DNA of 64,000 bases from Marinimicrobium koreense (GCF_003762925.1 NZ_RJUK01000001.1:2294001-2358000), one strand, 5' to 3'. Positions 17,043 through 26,622 are shown, counted from the stretch's first letter. Program-made: numbers and translations. Notes: generated by a model not told the origin, from the letters alone.

Positions 17043-17309
17043 TCAGCGGGTTTTCCACATGTTGGCCACGGCCTTGTCGCTTCCGAGAAGGCCCACCACC
17101 GCACAGACAATACTGCCCGACAGAAAAACCACGGCAGGGATCAGGCCGCCCAACACAGAAAACTTGACGGCCGCAAACAGGGAGCCCGACGCTATGACCA
17201 GGAACAGAACCGCCACCACAATCAGAATGGTGCGGTGCAAGGGCTTGTAAGCATAGCGCGCTTCGCCCTTTTCGAAGTGATTGAGAATAGGCGAAAACAG
17301 CTTTTTCAT
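17043..17309 (-). CDS. Small two-helix membrane protein
   Basis: An 88-residue protein with a basic N-terminus, then two hydrophobic helices (about residues 28-48 and 55-78). I do not recognise the family. ATG 17309 is chosen because it begins a normal membrane-protein N-terminus. Its stop abuts the stop of the GH105 fusion. Function unknown. Confidence 0.6.
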   Translation of the reverse strand: MKKLFSPILNHFEKGEARYAYKPLHRTILIVVAVLFLVIASGSLFAAVKFSVLGGLIPAVVFLSGSIVCAVVGLLGSDKAVANMWKTR

Positions 17310-17494
17310 AGAACCCCCGCAAAGATTCACTATTATAGAGCCATAGTCTCCGCCATTACCACCGCCAGCCCGGTAAATCCTCACTGCTCGTCAACGCACA
17401 CTTTGGGCGGCGCGCCCTACCCAGAGGATGGCAACACCGCCCCGCAATTGCTCAGTACCGCGGATGCGCAGATGTACTCGTCCCAGTATGGGCA

Positions 17495-18529
17495 TCAATC
17501 ATCCAGCTCAAAGACTCCGTTCAGGAACGCAATCATATCGCTGACCGTCGGTTCCGAGAGTTCTTCAAAGCAGCCCTGGGTGTAGTCGTTGCAACCACTG
17601 TCCAGAAATCCGTGACCCCTGCCTTCGTAAATCTTCAGGGTGGCAGGCTGGCCCAAGGCCTTCAGCGCATCCACATAAGCGCGCGCACTGGCCGGAGTCG
17701 TCAGCTGGTCTTCCGACCCGACGTGAACAAACTGGGGTGGTAAGGGGTACTCCTCGGCACTGACCAGGTACTGATCCGGTGATACCGCCTGATAGTACTC
17801 GGGATTATCTTCGACATTGATATCGTCGCCAAACATGCCGCGCGCCTCGGCGCCGCCCCAGGCCCAGAACGGATTGCTGTCCTGCTCGAAACCACCTTTG
17901 GCCGATTCGTACAGGCTGAACGCCGCATAGCTCAGAATGGCCGCCTGCACCCGCAACCCATCCTCCCTGGCTACGGCCTCGGCGGTCATCCCCTCAGGCA
18001 AGTAGGTCGGGGTGAAACCCAACGGTTTGGAATCAAAGCCGTCATTGCTCAGCGTGCGCCCCGCCAGCGTCACCATGGCAGACAGATGCCCGCCCGCGCT
18101 ATCACCGGTCACGGCAATGCGATCCGGGTCGCCACCGTAGCGCTGGATGTTGTCTTTCACCCAGAGCACCGCTCCCATGGCATCTTCCACGATTTCATCC
18201 ATGGTGGTGGTGTTATCCAGGTCCCCCAGCAGGCGGTAGTTGATGTTCACCGTCACCAGATCAGCACGTCGGGCAATGGTGTCCGCCAGGTCCGTCATGA
18301 TGGACTGATCGTTCACCAGCCAGCCACCGCCGTGAATGACCACCAAAACGGGCCGGGCCTGAGTGTCGGTTTGCGGCACCGCAATATCCAGGGTCAGATC
18401 AAACCCTTCCGGGCTGGCCCAGACGATATCTCGATGATGGTTGATTTCGTGCTCCACGGGTACGCTGGAGCATGCAGACACGGCGAGTGCGATACACACA
18501 GCGCCGAGTATCTTTGTCAGGAATCTCAT
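17495..18529 (-). CDS. Alpha/beta-hydrolase lipoprotein (BD-FAE/HSL-like esterase)
   Basis: Predicted envelope esterase of 344 residues. The lipobox is in SACSS after a short signal. The oxyanion motif HGGGW and the nucleophile elbow GDSAGGH are intact. A C-terminal GRGHGF provides the His. The Asp is likely in the GSEDQLTTPA segment. The family includes carbohydrate esterases and feruloyl esterases. The neighbouring polyuronide enzyme suggests a de-esterifying role, which is inference. An extra pair of cysteines (SGCNDYTQGC) near the C-terminus may form a disulfide. ATG 18529 has AAGG 8 nt upstream. Confidence 0.87.
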   Translation of the reverse strand: MRFLTKILGAVCIALAVSACSSVPVEHEINHHRDIVWASPEGFDLTLDIAVPQTDTQARPVLVVIHGGGWLVNDQSIMTDLADTIARRADLVTVNINYRLLGDLDNTTTMDEIVEDAMGAVLWVKDNIQRYGGDPDRIAVTGDSAGGHLSAMVTLAGRTLSNDGFDSKPLGFTPTYLPEGMTAEAVAREDGLRVQAAILSYAAFSLYESAKGGFEQDSNPFWAWGGAEARGMFGDDINVEDNPEYYQAVSPDQYLVSAEEYPLPPQFVHVGSEDQLTTPASARAYVDALKALGQPATLKIYEGRGHGFLDSGCNDYTQGCFEELSEPTVSDMIAFLNGVFELDD

Positions 18530-18624
18530 ATCCAATACCTTTGCCGGGAATAACGTTATTGTGGACCATCGACCATAATGGTCGGATGCACTTTAACAGT
18601 ATTCCGGCAAAAGCTCAGCCCCAA

Positions 18625-19260
18625 CTAATTAACGGTTCGAACTCTCGGTGACAGGGCTTTCAAGGTGGTAAAGCCCGCCCGTATCCGTGCGGCGGTGGTG
18701 ATCCAGCACATCACAGCGAAGAGGCCCGCCAGCCAGGGGAAGTATTGCGGGAACAGGCAGAACAGCACCAACGCCACGATGGTCTCGGTGCCCTCGGCCA
18801 AACCGCCCATGTAGTAGAGGGATTTCTGCGGGTAGTCCGGACTGTTGAGCTGGTATTTGTTAGCCATGATGGCAAAGGCGAGAAAGGTGGTGCCGGTGCC
18901 GACGAAGGAGAGCATCAGCAGCGCGGACCAGAACGCGTTCTGCTCCGGGTTGGCGAGCAGAAAACCGAAGGGAACGGCATTGTAGAAAATGAAATCCAGC
19001 ACGATATCCAGAAAGCCGCCAGAGTCGCTAATGCCCTGAATTCTGGCAAGGGCGCCATCGAGGCCGTCGCTCAGGCGGTTGAGCACAATCACCACCAGTG
19101 CGGCGACGTACCATTCCAGCGCGAGCAGTGGAATGCACAACATCCCGATGACGAAACCGCCGACAGTCACCTGGTCGGCGGTAATGCCCAGGCGATCCAG
19201 TCGTGCGGCAAGCCAGCGCAGCGGCGGGCGGGTCAGTGGAATCAGGCGGGTATCGAGCAT
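18625..19260 (-). CDS. ynjF: CDP-alcohol phosphatidyltransferase (YnjF-like)
   Basis: Integral membrane enzyme of 211 residues with about six helices. The full CDP-alcohol phosphotransferase motif is present as SDGLDGALARIQGISDSGGF and then LDIVLDF, with all metal-binding Asp residues. E. coli has a homologue, ynjF, beside the ynjBCD transporter, and the same neighbourhood occurs here. The alcohol substrate is unknown. Confidence 0.88.
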   Translation of the reverse strand: MLDTRLIPLTRPPLRWLAARLDRLGITADQVTVGGFVIGMLCIPLLALEWYVAALVVIVLNRLSDGLDGALARIQGISDSGGFLDIVLDFIFYNAVPFGFLLANPEQNAFWSALLMLSFVGTGTTFLAFAIMANKYQLNSPDYPQKSLYYMGGLAEGTETIVALVLFCLFPQYFPWLAGLFAVMCWITTAARIRAGFTTLKALSPRVRTVN

Positions 19261-19278
19261 TAAGCGACTCCGGGAAGG

Positions 19279-20943
19279 TTAACGCGGCGCGAAGCGATAG
19301 CGCGCCCGTCGGTTCAACAGGGCGGCGGATAGTAACAGTATCAGGGGCAGCAAGAGTTGCCAGAACGCATAGAGCCCCAGCAGACGGCGGTCCCCACCGC
19401 TGCCAATATTGACCGCTTCGGTGGTGACGGTCACCACACGGCCGGCCCCCAGCAGCTGGGTGGGCAGGTACTGGGCGACACTGACCGAAAAGGCGATCAC
19501 CCAGGCATAGAGTATCGGCTGCTTCAGAATGGGCAACAGGATCCGAAACCAGCACGCCGGTGCTGAGTAGCCAAGGCTCTGACCCACCAACAGCCAGCGT
19601 CGATTGAACCGGCGGTAATCACCGGAAAGCATCAGGTAGGCATAGGGAAAGGTGAACACACAGTGGGCCCAGAGCACCCAGTGCCAGTGCGGATCGAGAC
19701 GCAGGGCGCTCAGACCGAACTGCCAGCCCATCACCAGTGGCAGCTGCGGCAGCAATAGACCGAGCAGCATCAGCCACTGGGGTGAATAGCGTTCGCGCCG
19801 GGCCTGCCACTCCAGACATACCAGTGCCGCAACCAGTCCAACACTGGCACTGAGAAGCGCGAGTTTGACCGTCTGCCAGAGCAGCGGCGCGAGGAACGGC
19901 CACTCGCTACGCCAGGTGGACAGACTGAACGCGCCGGGCAATAGATCCGGATAAAACCAACTTTGCGCCAGCGACCAGACTACCAATGCCCCCATGACCC
20001 CCAGGGAAAGCGTCGCCATAAAGGGCAACCACAGGCGCGCGATGGACTGCAGACGTCGGCCCAGAATTTGAAGCCAGAGAGGCATTTTGATATCGCCCTG
20101 TCGATGCCAGCGCAGCAGACCCGAATATAGGCGTTCGTGTTGTCGGTTAAGCCACAGGAGAATGACCGCCAATGCCACCAGCATCAGGCTGCCCAGCAGT
20201 GCCGAGTGAGCCGCCTGAGCCGAAAAATCCTGCTGCCACTGAAACACCTGCTGGGCCCACACGCCCGGAAGATTGGGGCCGATCAACAGCGGTACATCCA
20301 CCACCGACAGGGTGTAGATCACCACCGCTGCCATGGGCAGACGCAGCCGGGTCAACAGTTCGGGCACAATCAGTTGCCACCAACTGGCGAGCCGGGAGTG
20401 GCCCAGAGTCTGCCCCGCCTGCAGGTAGCGCTCCGCCGGGATCTGGGTCAGGGCGCTCTGGATCATCAGGAGCAGAAAGGGGATTTCCTTCAGCAGCAGC
20501 ACCCAGAACAGGGTAAACAGGGACCGATCCGCCAACAGCGCCGAAGCCGGCGGTGACTCAAAACCACCAAACAGACTGTGCCAGCCACGCACCAACCAAC
20601 CGGTGGGACTGAATAAAAACAGCACGCCCACCGCAAAAGCCAGATGGGGAATGGAGAGCAACGGGGCGAGCCATCCGAGCAGGCGCGGTGATGGCCGCGC
20701 GCTGAAAGCCAGTGCCACATAGCAGGCCAGCAGCGGCGCCAGAGTCGCCAGCACCAGAGAATAGCCGATGGCCGTCATCAGCCCCGGCGCCCGCACAAAC
20801 TCAGTGACGGCGTCGGCACTCAGCCCGGACAGTTGACCGACGTAGGGCCATACCGCGACTGCCAGGGGAATGCCCAGCAGGAAAGCCAGACACAGCCCGG
20901 CCGTGGCGTTCAGGGTCGGACTTACTGGTAGCGCGCGAGCCAA
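19279..20943 (-). CDS. ynjC: ABC transporter permease, YnjC-like
   Basis: Inner-membrane permease of 554 residues with two BPD_transp_1-like halves and about twelve helices. EAA-type loops appear in each half (QAGQTLGHSRLASWWQLIVP and VGQSLGYSAPACWFRILLP). Such double permeases serve thiamine/iron/YnjB-type binding proteins. The start is probably TTG at 20943 with GGAGG just upstream, overlapping ynjB by 22 bp. The usual ATPase gene (ynjD) is missing: only 18 bp separate this gene from ynjF. Confidence 0.88.
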   Translation of the reverse strand: MARALPVSPTLNATAGLCLAFLLGIPLAVAVWPYVGQLSGLSADAVTEFVRAPGLMTAIGYSLVLATLAPLLACYVALAFSARPSPRLLGWLAPLLSIPHLAFAVGVLFLFSPTGWLVRGWHSLFGGFESPPASALLADRSLFTLFWVLLLKEIPFLLLMIQSALTQIPAERYLQAGQTLGHSRLASWWQLIVPELLTRLRLPMAAVVIYTLSVVDVPLLIGPNLPGVWAQQVFQWQQDFSAQAAHSALLGSLMLVALAVILLWLNRQHERLYSGLLRWHRQGDIKMPLWLQILGRRLQSIARLWLPFMATLSLGVMGALVVWSLAQSWFYPDLLPGAFSLSTWRSEWPFLAPLLWQTVKLALLSASVGLVAALVCLEWQARRERYSPQWLMLLGLLLPQLPLVMGWQFGLSALRLDPHWHWVLWAHCVFTFPYAYLMLSGDYRRFNRRWLLVGQSLGYSAPACWFRILLPILKQPILYAWVIAFSVSVAQYLPTQLLGAGRVVTVTTEAVNIGSGGDRRLLGLYAFWQLLLPLILLLSAALLNRRARYRFAPR

Positions 20944-22082
20944 TGTGCCTCCAGCCGTTCCTGCCAGCCGGCATGCAGCTCCTGAGCGGTGGGCAACAGC
21001 GCCTCCGCCTCATCCAGCCTGACCACCGCCGGATCGCCCCAATAACGCGGGTCCGCCTTGCGGGCCTGAGCACTGCGGGAAATCAGAAAATTGATCACCA
21101 CTTTCGCCGCTGCCTTATGGGAGGCGTTGTGCGGCACCGCCAGGTAATGACTGTTGGTGATCGCGCCCTGGGCAAAATAGTGCTGGGTTACCGTCTCCGG
21201 CAAGCGGCCATTACGGACCTTGCTGTCCATTTCCTGGGGATTGAAACTGAACGCCGCATGCAGCTGCCCATCGGCCAACCACTGCAATTGCTGAGCGGAG
21301 TCCTGCGGAAAGGCCCCACCTTTTTCCCAGAGTAGAGGGTGCAATTGATCGAGATAATCCCACAGTACAGGCAGCAGGTCCCGTTCGGCACTACGACTGG
21401 GTTCGCGGTAGAGCCGCTGGTCATTATCGGCCAGAGCCTGCAGCAGGGACTTCAGAAAGGTGGTGCCAATAAAATCCGGCGGTTTGGGATAGCTGAGCCG
21501 GCCAGGGTTCTGTTGGGCATAGGTCAGAAGCTGCTCCGGGGTGATGTCGGATTCGGCAAAGCTGCCGTCGCGGGCGATGATGTTGAACTGGCCCATGCCC
21601 CAGGGCACTTCGAAGCCGTCCACCGGCACCCCAAAGTCCGTCAACAGCGGCAACTCGTCCGTGAGCAGATGAACGTGATTGGGAATCGCACTCAGCAGAT
21701 CCGGCTCAAGTGACTTACTCTCTTTCAGTGCGTGAAAATTTTCGCCGTTGATCCACAGAAGATCAATCGCACCACCCTGCTTCCGACCGGCAGCCTGGTC
21801 ACTGCGCAAGCGATGCACCGCCTCGGCGATGTCGCCGACTTTGACGTGGCGCAGGTTGATGCCGTACTGCCGATTCAGGTGCCTGCCGGCCCAGCGCAGA
21901 TACTGATTGACCGAATTTGAGCCACCCCAGGCGTAAAAGAACACCGTGCTGCCGCGCGCCTCCTGCACCACGTCGGACCAGTCCTCGGCGGTTTGTTCGG
22001 CCTGGACCACGACCGCGCTGCTCATCAGAAGCAGCGCGGTCAGGGCGCGCTTAAAAGCGCTGGGTAAACTGCAATTGAACAT
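20922..22082 (-). CDS. ynjB: ABC transporter substrate-binding protein, YnjB-like
   Basis: Periplasmic binding protein of about 386 residues. The diagnostic YnjB sequences are clear: VFFYAWGGSNSVNQYL, AGRKQGGAIDLLWINGENF, and YPKPPDFIGTTFL. The signal peptide precedes VQAEQ. ATG 22082 overlaps the end of the TonB-receptor gene by 32 bp. The longer open frame to 22211 lies wholly within that receptor gene and is unlikely. The solute is not known. Confidence 0.88.
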   Translation of the reverse strand: MFNCSLPSAFKRALTALLLMSSAVVVQAEQTAEDWSDVVQEARGSTVFFYAWGGSNSVNQYLRWAGRHLNRQYGINLRHVKVGDIAEAVHRLRSDQAAGRKQGGAIDLLWINGENFHALKESKSLEPDLLSAIPNHVHLLTDELPLLTDFGVPVDGFEVPWGMGQFNIIARDGSFAESDITPEQLLTYAQQNPGRLSYPKPPDFIGTTFLKSLLQALADNDQRLYREPSRSAERDLLPVLWDYLDQLHPLLWEKGGAFPQDSAQQLQWLADGQLHAAFSFNPQEMDSKVRNGRLPETVTQHYFAQGAITNSHYLAVPHNASHKAAAKVVINFLISRSAQARKADPRYWGDPAVVRLDEAEALLPTAQELHAGWQERLEAHWLARYQ

Positions 22083-24405
22083 GCCGTGGCAATTCCGGAA
22101 AGACCAAAGAGGAACCAAAATACCCGCCTTCAAACACCGGTGTCCAGTTTTCTTCGTCGGTGAGATTGAATACATCCAGGCGGATGCGACTGGCGCCCTG
22201 ATTGAACTCATAGGCCAGGTTGGCGTTCAGCGTGAACTGCTCGGGAATGGTGACCGTCTGCAGGTAGTCCAGCGGATAATCGCTGGTCAGCACGGCAGAG
22301 CCACCCACCGACCAACCCTCGGCAAAGAGGTACCCACCCGCTGCGGACAGGCTCCAGTCCGGCAGGCCGTGCAGACGCTGGTTGGACGCGGGGAAGGCAG
22401 CGAAGTTCGGCGCACCGACGCCGGTGCCCTGAATGATATCCGGGCGGGAGTCATCGAAGGCATCCGCCACCTGTTCCGCGGCCTGAAACGCAGCGGAATG
22501 ATCGAACTCGGCATCCAGCCAGTTGGCGCCCACGCTTACCCAGGCGGCTTCCCCACGGTAAAAGAGCTGAGCCTCCAGACCCCGGGTAGCCACCCCGCTG
22601 TTGCTGCCATCGCGGTTGCGCAGGCTGCGTGTCTGGTCGAAAACCGCCGCATCCGCATACCAGGGTGAACCGGCGGGTGCGTATTTCAGACCAACTTCGT
22701 GCAGGGTATTTTCGGTGGCGAAGTTGAGCGGGTCGATCTGGTTGTTCGCTCCGAGCACATTGCCACCGGCCATGCTGTTGGAGGTGGACTCGCTGTAACT
22801 GCTGGTCGCGTATAGCGTGACCGACTCGTTCGGACGGTAATGCAGAGTCGCTTCACCGGCCTTGAGGAAATCATTATGGTTATCCCGCGCCGCCTCGACA
22901 CCCTCGGGCGCTATGGGATCTCGTGCGGAAACATCGTACCAGTCGCCCCGAGCGCCCAGCGTCAACTGCAGACGTTCGGTCAGCAGTTGACGATGCTGAA
23001 CAAACAATCCGCCCTGCACACTGGAGGAATCCGTCGTGTCTGACAGGTTGAAATCCCCTACATTGTCGCCGTCGATGTCGTACTGAGCGCCCGGGGAAAC
23101 GAACAGGCCCGGGCGCAGCTCCACCAGACGTGCCTTCTGTGCGTCGGTCAGCGGGATTTCCCGATTGCTGAGCGGACCGGTCAAGTCCGTGGGCAGGTCG
23201 GCCTCGGTGGTGAACTGGCTGTAGCCGAGCACGTCGTTGTAACGCAGGTTGGCGCCCACCGTGGTGTTGTGAATATGCAGCTCGGTGCGGTTTTCCAGCG
23301 TATCGGCCCCGTCGACAATTTCCACAAAACTGTTCTGGGCGATTTCCTCGCGCTCCAGATGTTCGTAGTAGGAGCGGTTGACCAGGCGAATCGAGTCCGC
23401 CAGCTCAATGTTGAACACCGAATGCAGCAACAGGGTTTCCGCCCCGTTGATGTCATCTGGATGGGTATGTACCCGGTTGCGGGGGATCTTTACCTCGCCC
23501 GATGGACTGACGACCGCAAAGGCGCCCGGTACCCTGGAACCATTGGGCTGGACACCCTGCCCCTGCACGTACAGACCGTGATCGATCAGATCCTGGGTCG
23601 GACGATTGATACCCGCATTATCGGTCCACTCCACATCATAGTATTCCAGCGACACATTCCACTCAAAATGATCGCTGGGCAATATACGGTAGGCGGCAAA
23701 AAGGTTGGTGCTGTCGAGCCCGGCATAGTCGTAGAAACTGCCTTCGTCTTTATGCTCCAGGCTGATCCGGACCCCCTGACGCTCAGGATCGATCACCCAG
23801 GAATAATCCAACTGCGCGCCGTACTGGTCCCACTCGCCGCCGGTCAGACTGACACGACCTTCCGGCTCACTCAGGTCTGGACGCTTGGGCGTGATATTCA
23901 CAAAGCCACCGGTACGCTGAGTGGTGCCGAGAATCACCGAGGGCGTACCGCGCACAATATCGATCTGTCCCACGGAGTTGAATGACAATGGAATACCCAG
24001 GCCATTATTGCCCACCTGGCGGCGCATGCCGGCCGAGAAGACTTCGCCCAACTGACCACGCAGCGTCGGCAGACTGGGCGCACCAAAGCCTTTGGCCTGG
24101 AAGGTGTTGGGAGCGACCCGCTGCAGCTCCTGCAGGTTGTCGATGGCCGCTTCGTTCAGCAAATCTTCGGTCACCGGGGTGATTGAACGGCCGATGTCGG
24201 CGATGGTCTGGCCCAGGCCAAAAGGCCCGTCGACTTCGTCGCTGCGCACATTGCCCATACCACTGAGGGCTTCGCCCACCACGAGGACATCCTGAATGCT
24301 GCTGGTTTGGGCGTGAGCGGGTAGCGCGGCCATTAGAGCGGCGCTGGCGCACATCGTGCGTAGCGCCGTCGAGTGCGGTGATCGGATGGTAAACCGATTT
24401 TTCAT
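22051..24405 (-). CDS. TonB-dependent outer-membrane receptor
   Basis: Outer-membrane siderophore-type receptor of 784 residues. Signal peptide to about residue 32 (PAHAQ), then the plug domain (about 50-175) with IADIGRSITPVT and PTLRGQ, and VGQIDIVRGTPSVILG. The 22-stranded barrel ends in the aromatic C-terminus FTQRF, as expected. It heads a run with ynjB-ynjC-ynjF, overlapping ynjB, so the four genes are probably one transcript. The ligand is unknown. Confidence 0.92.
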   Translation of the reverse strand: MKNRFTIRSPHSTALRTMCASAALMAALPAHAQTSSIQDVLVVGEALSGMGNVRSDEVDGPFGLGQTIADIGRSITPVTEDLLNEAAIDNLQELQRVAPNTFQAKGFGAPSLPTLRGQLGEVFSAGMRRQVGNNGLGIPLSFNSVGQIDIVRGTPSVILGTTQRTGGFVNITPKRPDLSEPEGRVSLTGGEWDQYGAQLDYSWVIDPERQGVRISLEHKDEGSFYDYAGLDSTNLFAAYRILPSDHFEWNVSLEYYDVEWTDNAGINRPTQDLIDHGLYVQGQGVQPNGSRVPGAFAVVSPSGEVKIPRNRVHTHPDDINGAETLLLHSVFNIELADSIRLVNRSYYEHLEREEIAQNSFVEIVDGADTLENRTELHIHNTTVGANLRYNDVLGYSQFTTEADLPTDLTGPLSNREIPLTDAQKARLVELRPGLFVSPGAQYDIDGDNVGDFNLSDTTDSSSVQGGLFVQHRQLLTERLQLTLGARGDWYDVSARDPIAPEGVEAARDNHNDFLKAGEATLHYRPNESVTLYATSSYSESTSNSMAGGNVLGANNQIDPLNFATENTLHEVGLKYAPAGSPWYADAAVFDQTRSLRNRDGSNSGVATRGLEAQLFYRGEAAWVSVGANWLDAEFDHSAAFQAAEQVADAFDDSRPDIIQGTGVGAPNFAAFPASNQRLHGLPDWSLSAAGGYLFAEGWSVGGSAVLTSDYPLDYLQTVTIPEQFTLNANLAYEFNQGASRIRLDVFNLTDEENWTPVFEGGYFGSSLVFPELPRHVQLQFTQRF

Positions 24406-24441
24406 TAATGCTTTACTCCATTTGATACATTCATCATTGTC

Positions 24442-24548
24442 TTACGGCGGATGCGCCTTCGGCTTATCCGCGCTACACATACTCTCGGAACACGCTTTCC
24501 GTAGGACGGGTTCCGCCGTTCGAAGGGCGAAACCCGCGTTCGCCGGTT
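24442..24548. repeat. REP-like intergenic repeats
   Basis: Two GC-rich palindromic units: TTACGGCGGATGCGCCTTCG... at 24442-24476, and GTAGGACGGGTTCCGCCG... at 24501-24536. The first resembles the elements at 57844-57949 (GGCGGATGCG, CTTATCCGC). They fill the gap between the receptor promoter and the SRPBCC gene. The function may be transcript ends or DNA gyrase/IHF-type REP sites. Confidence 0.6.
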
Positions 24549-24565
24549 ACCATGCTAGAAGCGAC

Positions 24566-25492
24566 TCAACACAAGACCGGCAGCAAGCGGGCCACTATGC
24601 CATTCGCTTGAGACGCCGGAGAAGGGGCACCCCCACGGGCATCGAAGGCCATCCGCTCCACTACCGCCGGGAAGGTCCGGTCTGCTCCAAACCCCAGCAT
24701 CGGCAACAACAGTGGTGCAAGCCACGGTTTCTTGGGCTCCAGCTCCCACCACACAGTCACCTGGCTTTGTACTGGGCTGTCTTTGGATGGCTCAACGTCC
24801 CAGCCACCAGTCATTTGTGTTGCCGGGAACGGGAAGTCCGGCTCGGAAGCCAGAAAACGTAAGGTAACAGAGCGCCCCGTTTCAAATTCTATACACTCCT
24901 CTGCCCAACGCTTGCCGCTACGGTCGGAGCAAACTCGTACCGCCCCTTTACCCGGTTCGCGACCATTCATCAGTTCTGAATGCTTGAGCATGGGCACATA
25001 ATTCTGGATGTGCCCCAGATTCGAAATGACACGCCACATAGCCTCGGCAGGTGAATTGACCGACACCTGAAGACAATGCCGATAGCGGTTCACCCCCGCA
25101 ACGGCGTGCAAATGCCGAATCCCGCGCATTTGCAGCACCGCTAAGCTCAGCACGACAACCGCAACAGCCCCCACCAGCCATTGGCCAGTAGATGATAACA
25201 GCCCCGGGACCAACACGAACGGAAAGGTACCTACCACCCAGAGCAAGTCGGCAGCGCTGGCATACAGGGCGCGCCAGCTTGCAGGGCGGGACCGCGTTGC
25301 CTGGTGTACAAGATCAAAAGCAAACAGCGCCAGGCCCACCGCCAGCCAGGGCAAAACACCCGCAATTTCCACCCCGAGCCAGGTGCTGACTTGCCCGGGA
25401 GTTGTAAACATCACGATAGCGCTGGCAAAGGAAAATACCGCATTCCCCAGCAAGGCAAGGCGCAGCGGGCGAGCATTCAGATACTCGTTCAT
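24566..25492 (-). CDS. Four-helix membrane protein with SRPBCC domain
   Basis: 308 residues. An N-terminal half of four membrane helices (about 10-130) is joined to a cytoplasmic SRPBCC/polyketide-cyclase-like domain (about 145-300) that begins QVSVNSPAEAMWRVISNLGHI. The SRPBCC fold binds hydrophobic ligands. The ligand here is unknown. ATG 25492 has GAGG 8 nt upstream, better than ATG 25498 or the longer frame. Confidence 0.75.
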   Translation of the reverse strand: MNEYLNARPLRLALLGNAVFSFASAIVMFTTPGQVSTWLGVEIAGVLPWLAVGLALFAFDLVHQATRSRPASWRALYASAADLLWVVGTFPFVLVPGLLSSTGQWLVGAVAVVVLSLAVLQMRGIRHLHAVAGVNRYRHCLQVSVNSPAEAMWRVISNLGHIQNYVPMLKHSELMNGREPGKGAVRVCSDRSGKRWAEECIEFETGRSVTLRFLASEPDFPFPATQMTGGWDVEPSKDSPVQSQVTVWWELEPKKPWLAPLLLPMLGFGADRTFPAVVERMAFDARGGAPSPASQANGIVARLLPVLC

Positions 25493-25588
25493 GTTCATGT
25501 CCTCTGTGTGGCCTGAAGTCATTGCAAGGTCCGGCAGACGCCGACAGAACGCAGTCGTTTGAACTGTCGGTTTCTTACAACCAAAGAA

Positions 25589-26383
25589 CTACTTTTTACC
25601 ATTCAGACGCCAATCGTAATCGAGAAAGCGATAATCCACCGCGTCCTGGCGGAGTTGTTCTTTCTCGGTTTCACTTAAACCGAGGCTATTGGCATAGCGC
25701 AAGAAGAACGCATTCAGGCTGTCGATACCCTGCCAGCCGCGTTCAAAGTCTTCGCGGTACCATTTGAAAATGGAGGACACTTCAAGTTGGCCGTCGCGAA
25801 AGCGGTTGCGGGTTTCATCCCGCAGAAAGCGCTCGGTGCTGTCCTCCAATTGTTGTTCGAGCTGCTCGGCGGTGAAAGGCTCGGTGCGCAAGGCGGGGCA
25901 ACCGATGGAAGCGCAGTTGACGGCGAAGTGGATGCGCGGTTCATTGTAGGTGCCCGGTTCGCGGATGATTTCATGTTCGACCTGGTCGAGGTGCATGTCT
26001 TCACCGAGCAGGGTGAAGAAGCGTTTATTCCAGGGATTTTGCCAGAAGCTGCCGGTGTCTTTGATGGAGTCGACGGGATAATGATCAACAATGAGTTTCA
26101 GCGTAAAAGCGTTATAGGCATTGATCAGGAACGCGAGTTGTTGGTCTTTGTTCCAGTTGTCGAAACTGGTTTTTTCGACACCGGAGAGTCGTTCCAGGTA
26201 TTGGTCGAGGTTGTCCGGGTCAGCTTTGAGCGCTGGGTAGTCCACCGTGGAAGCGGTACCGTCTTCACGCCATTCGACGTGGTTTTCAAGCACCTCAGCG
26301 TAGGTTTTGTGTTGGTGGTCGAAGTCGCTCGATATAGCCAAACCACTTAGCATGGATAAGGCAACAAAAACGATTCCTTGCAT
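25589..26383 (-). CDS. DUF547 family secreted protein
   Basis: 264 residues with a signal peptide (to about residue 19). It has DUF547 hallmarks: AFLINAYNAFTLKLI, FTLLGEDMHLDQVEHEIIR, and HFAVNCASIGCPALR with its paired cysteines. The function is unknown. Homologues are exported. ATG 26383 is preferred because the frame further upstream runs through the cruciform repeat at 26404-26529. Confidence 0.85.
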   Translation of the reverse strand: MQGIVFVALSMLSGLAISSDFDHQHKTYAEVLENHVEWREDGTASTVDYPALKADPDNLDQYLERLSGVEKTSFDNWNKDQQLAFLINAYNAFTLKLIVDHYPVDSIKDTGSFWQNPWNKRFFTLLGEDMHLDQVEHEIIREPGTYNEPRIHFAVNCASIGCPALRTEPFTAEQLEQQLEDSTERFLRDETRNRFRDGQLEVSSIFKWYREDFERGWQGIDSLNAFFLRYANSLGLSETEKEQLRQDAVDYRFLDYDWRLNGKK

Positions 26384-26403
26384 AGAGCGCTTGATCGATT
26401 CAT

Positions 26404-26529
26404 CACGTCCGGCACGTCGGTCCGAACACCGTTTCAAGACACGCTGCAAGTACATCCCTGTAAGCTCGAGAGCGCTAGTCCCACGGCTCACGGTCTTGAA
26501 ACGGTGTTCGGACCGCCGCACCTCTGCAC
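26404..26529. repeat. 126-bp cruciform repeat, copy A
   Basis: Perfect 23-bp arms at 26418-26440 and 26493-26515 enclose a 52-nt loop. The loop carries a small hairpin TACA-TCCC-TGTA at 26451-26462. The unit is framed by CACGTCCGGC (26404-26413) and CCTCTGCAC (26521-26529), as in copy B at 56691-56816. The loops of A and B align without gaps, whereas the arm sequences are unrelated. Confidence 0.85.
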
Positions 26530-26622
26530 TCCGAATTTCCTCGTTGCGGGAAGAATGCTGACCCAGTTTTACGTAGGGCTGGTAAGCCGAAGGCGCACCT
26601 GCCGCAAATATACGTGACGCTA

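Noticed and set aside
26441-26492. Cruciform loop as a tRNA or tRNA-like gene
   Set aside because: The 52-nt loop has small hairpins but no anticodon arm, T-loop or CCA-type acceptor. The long stems are unlike tRNA.
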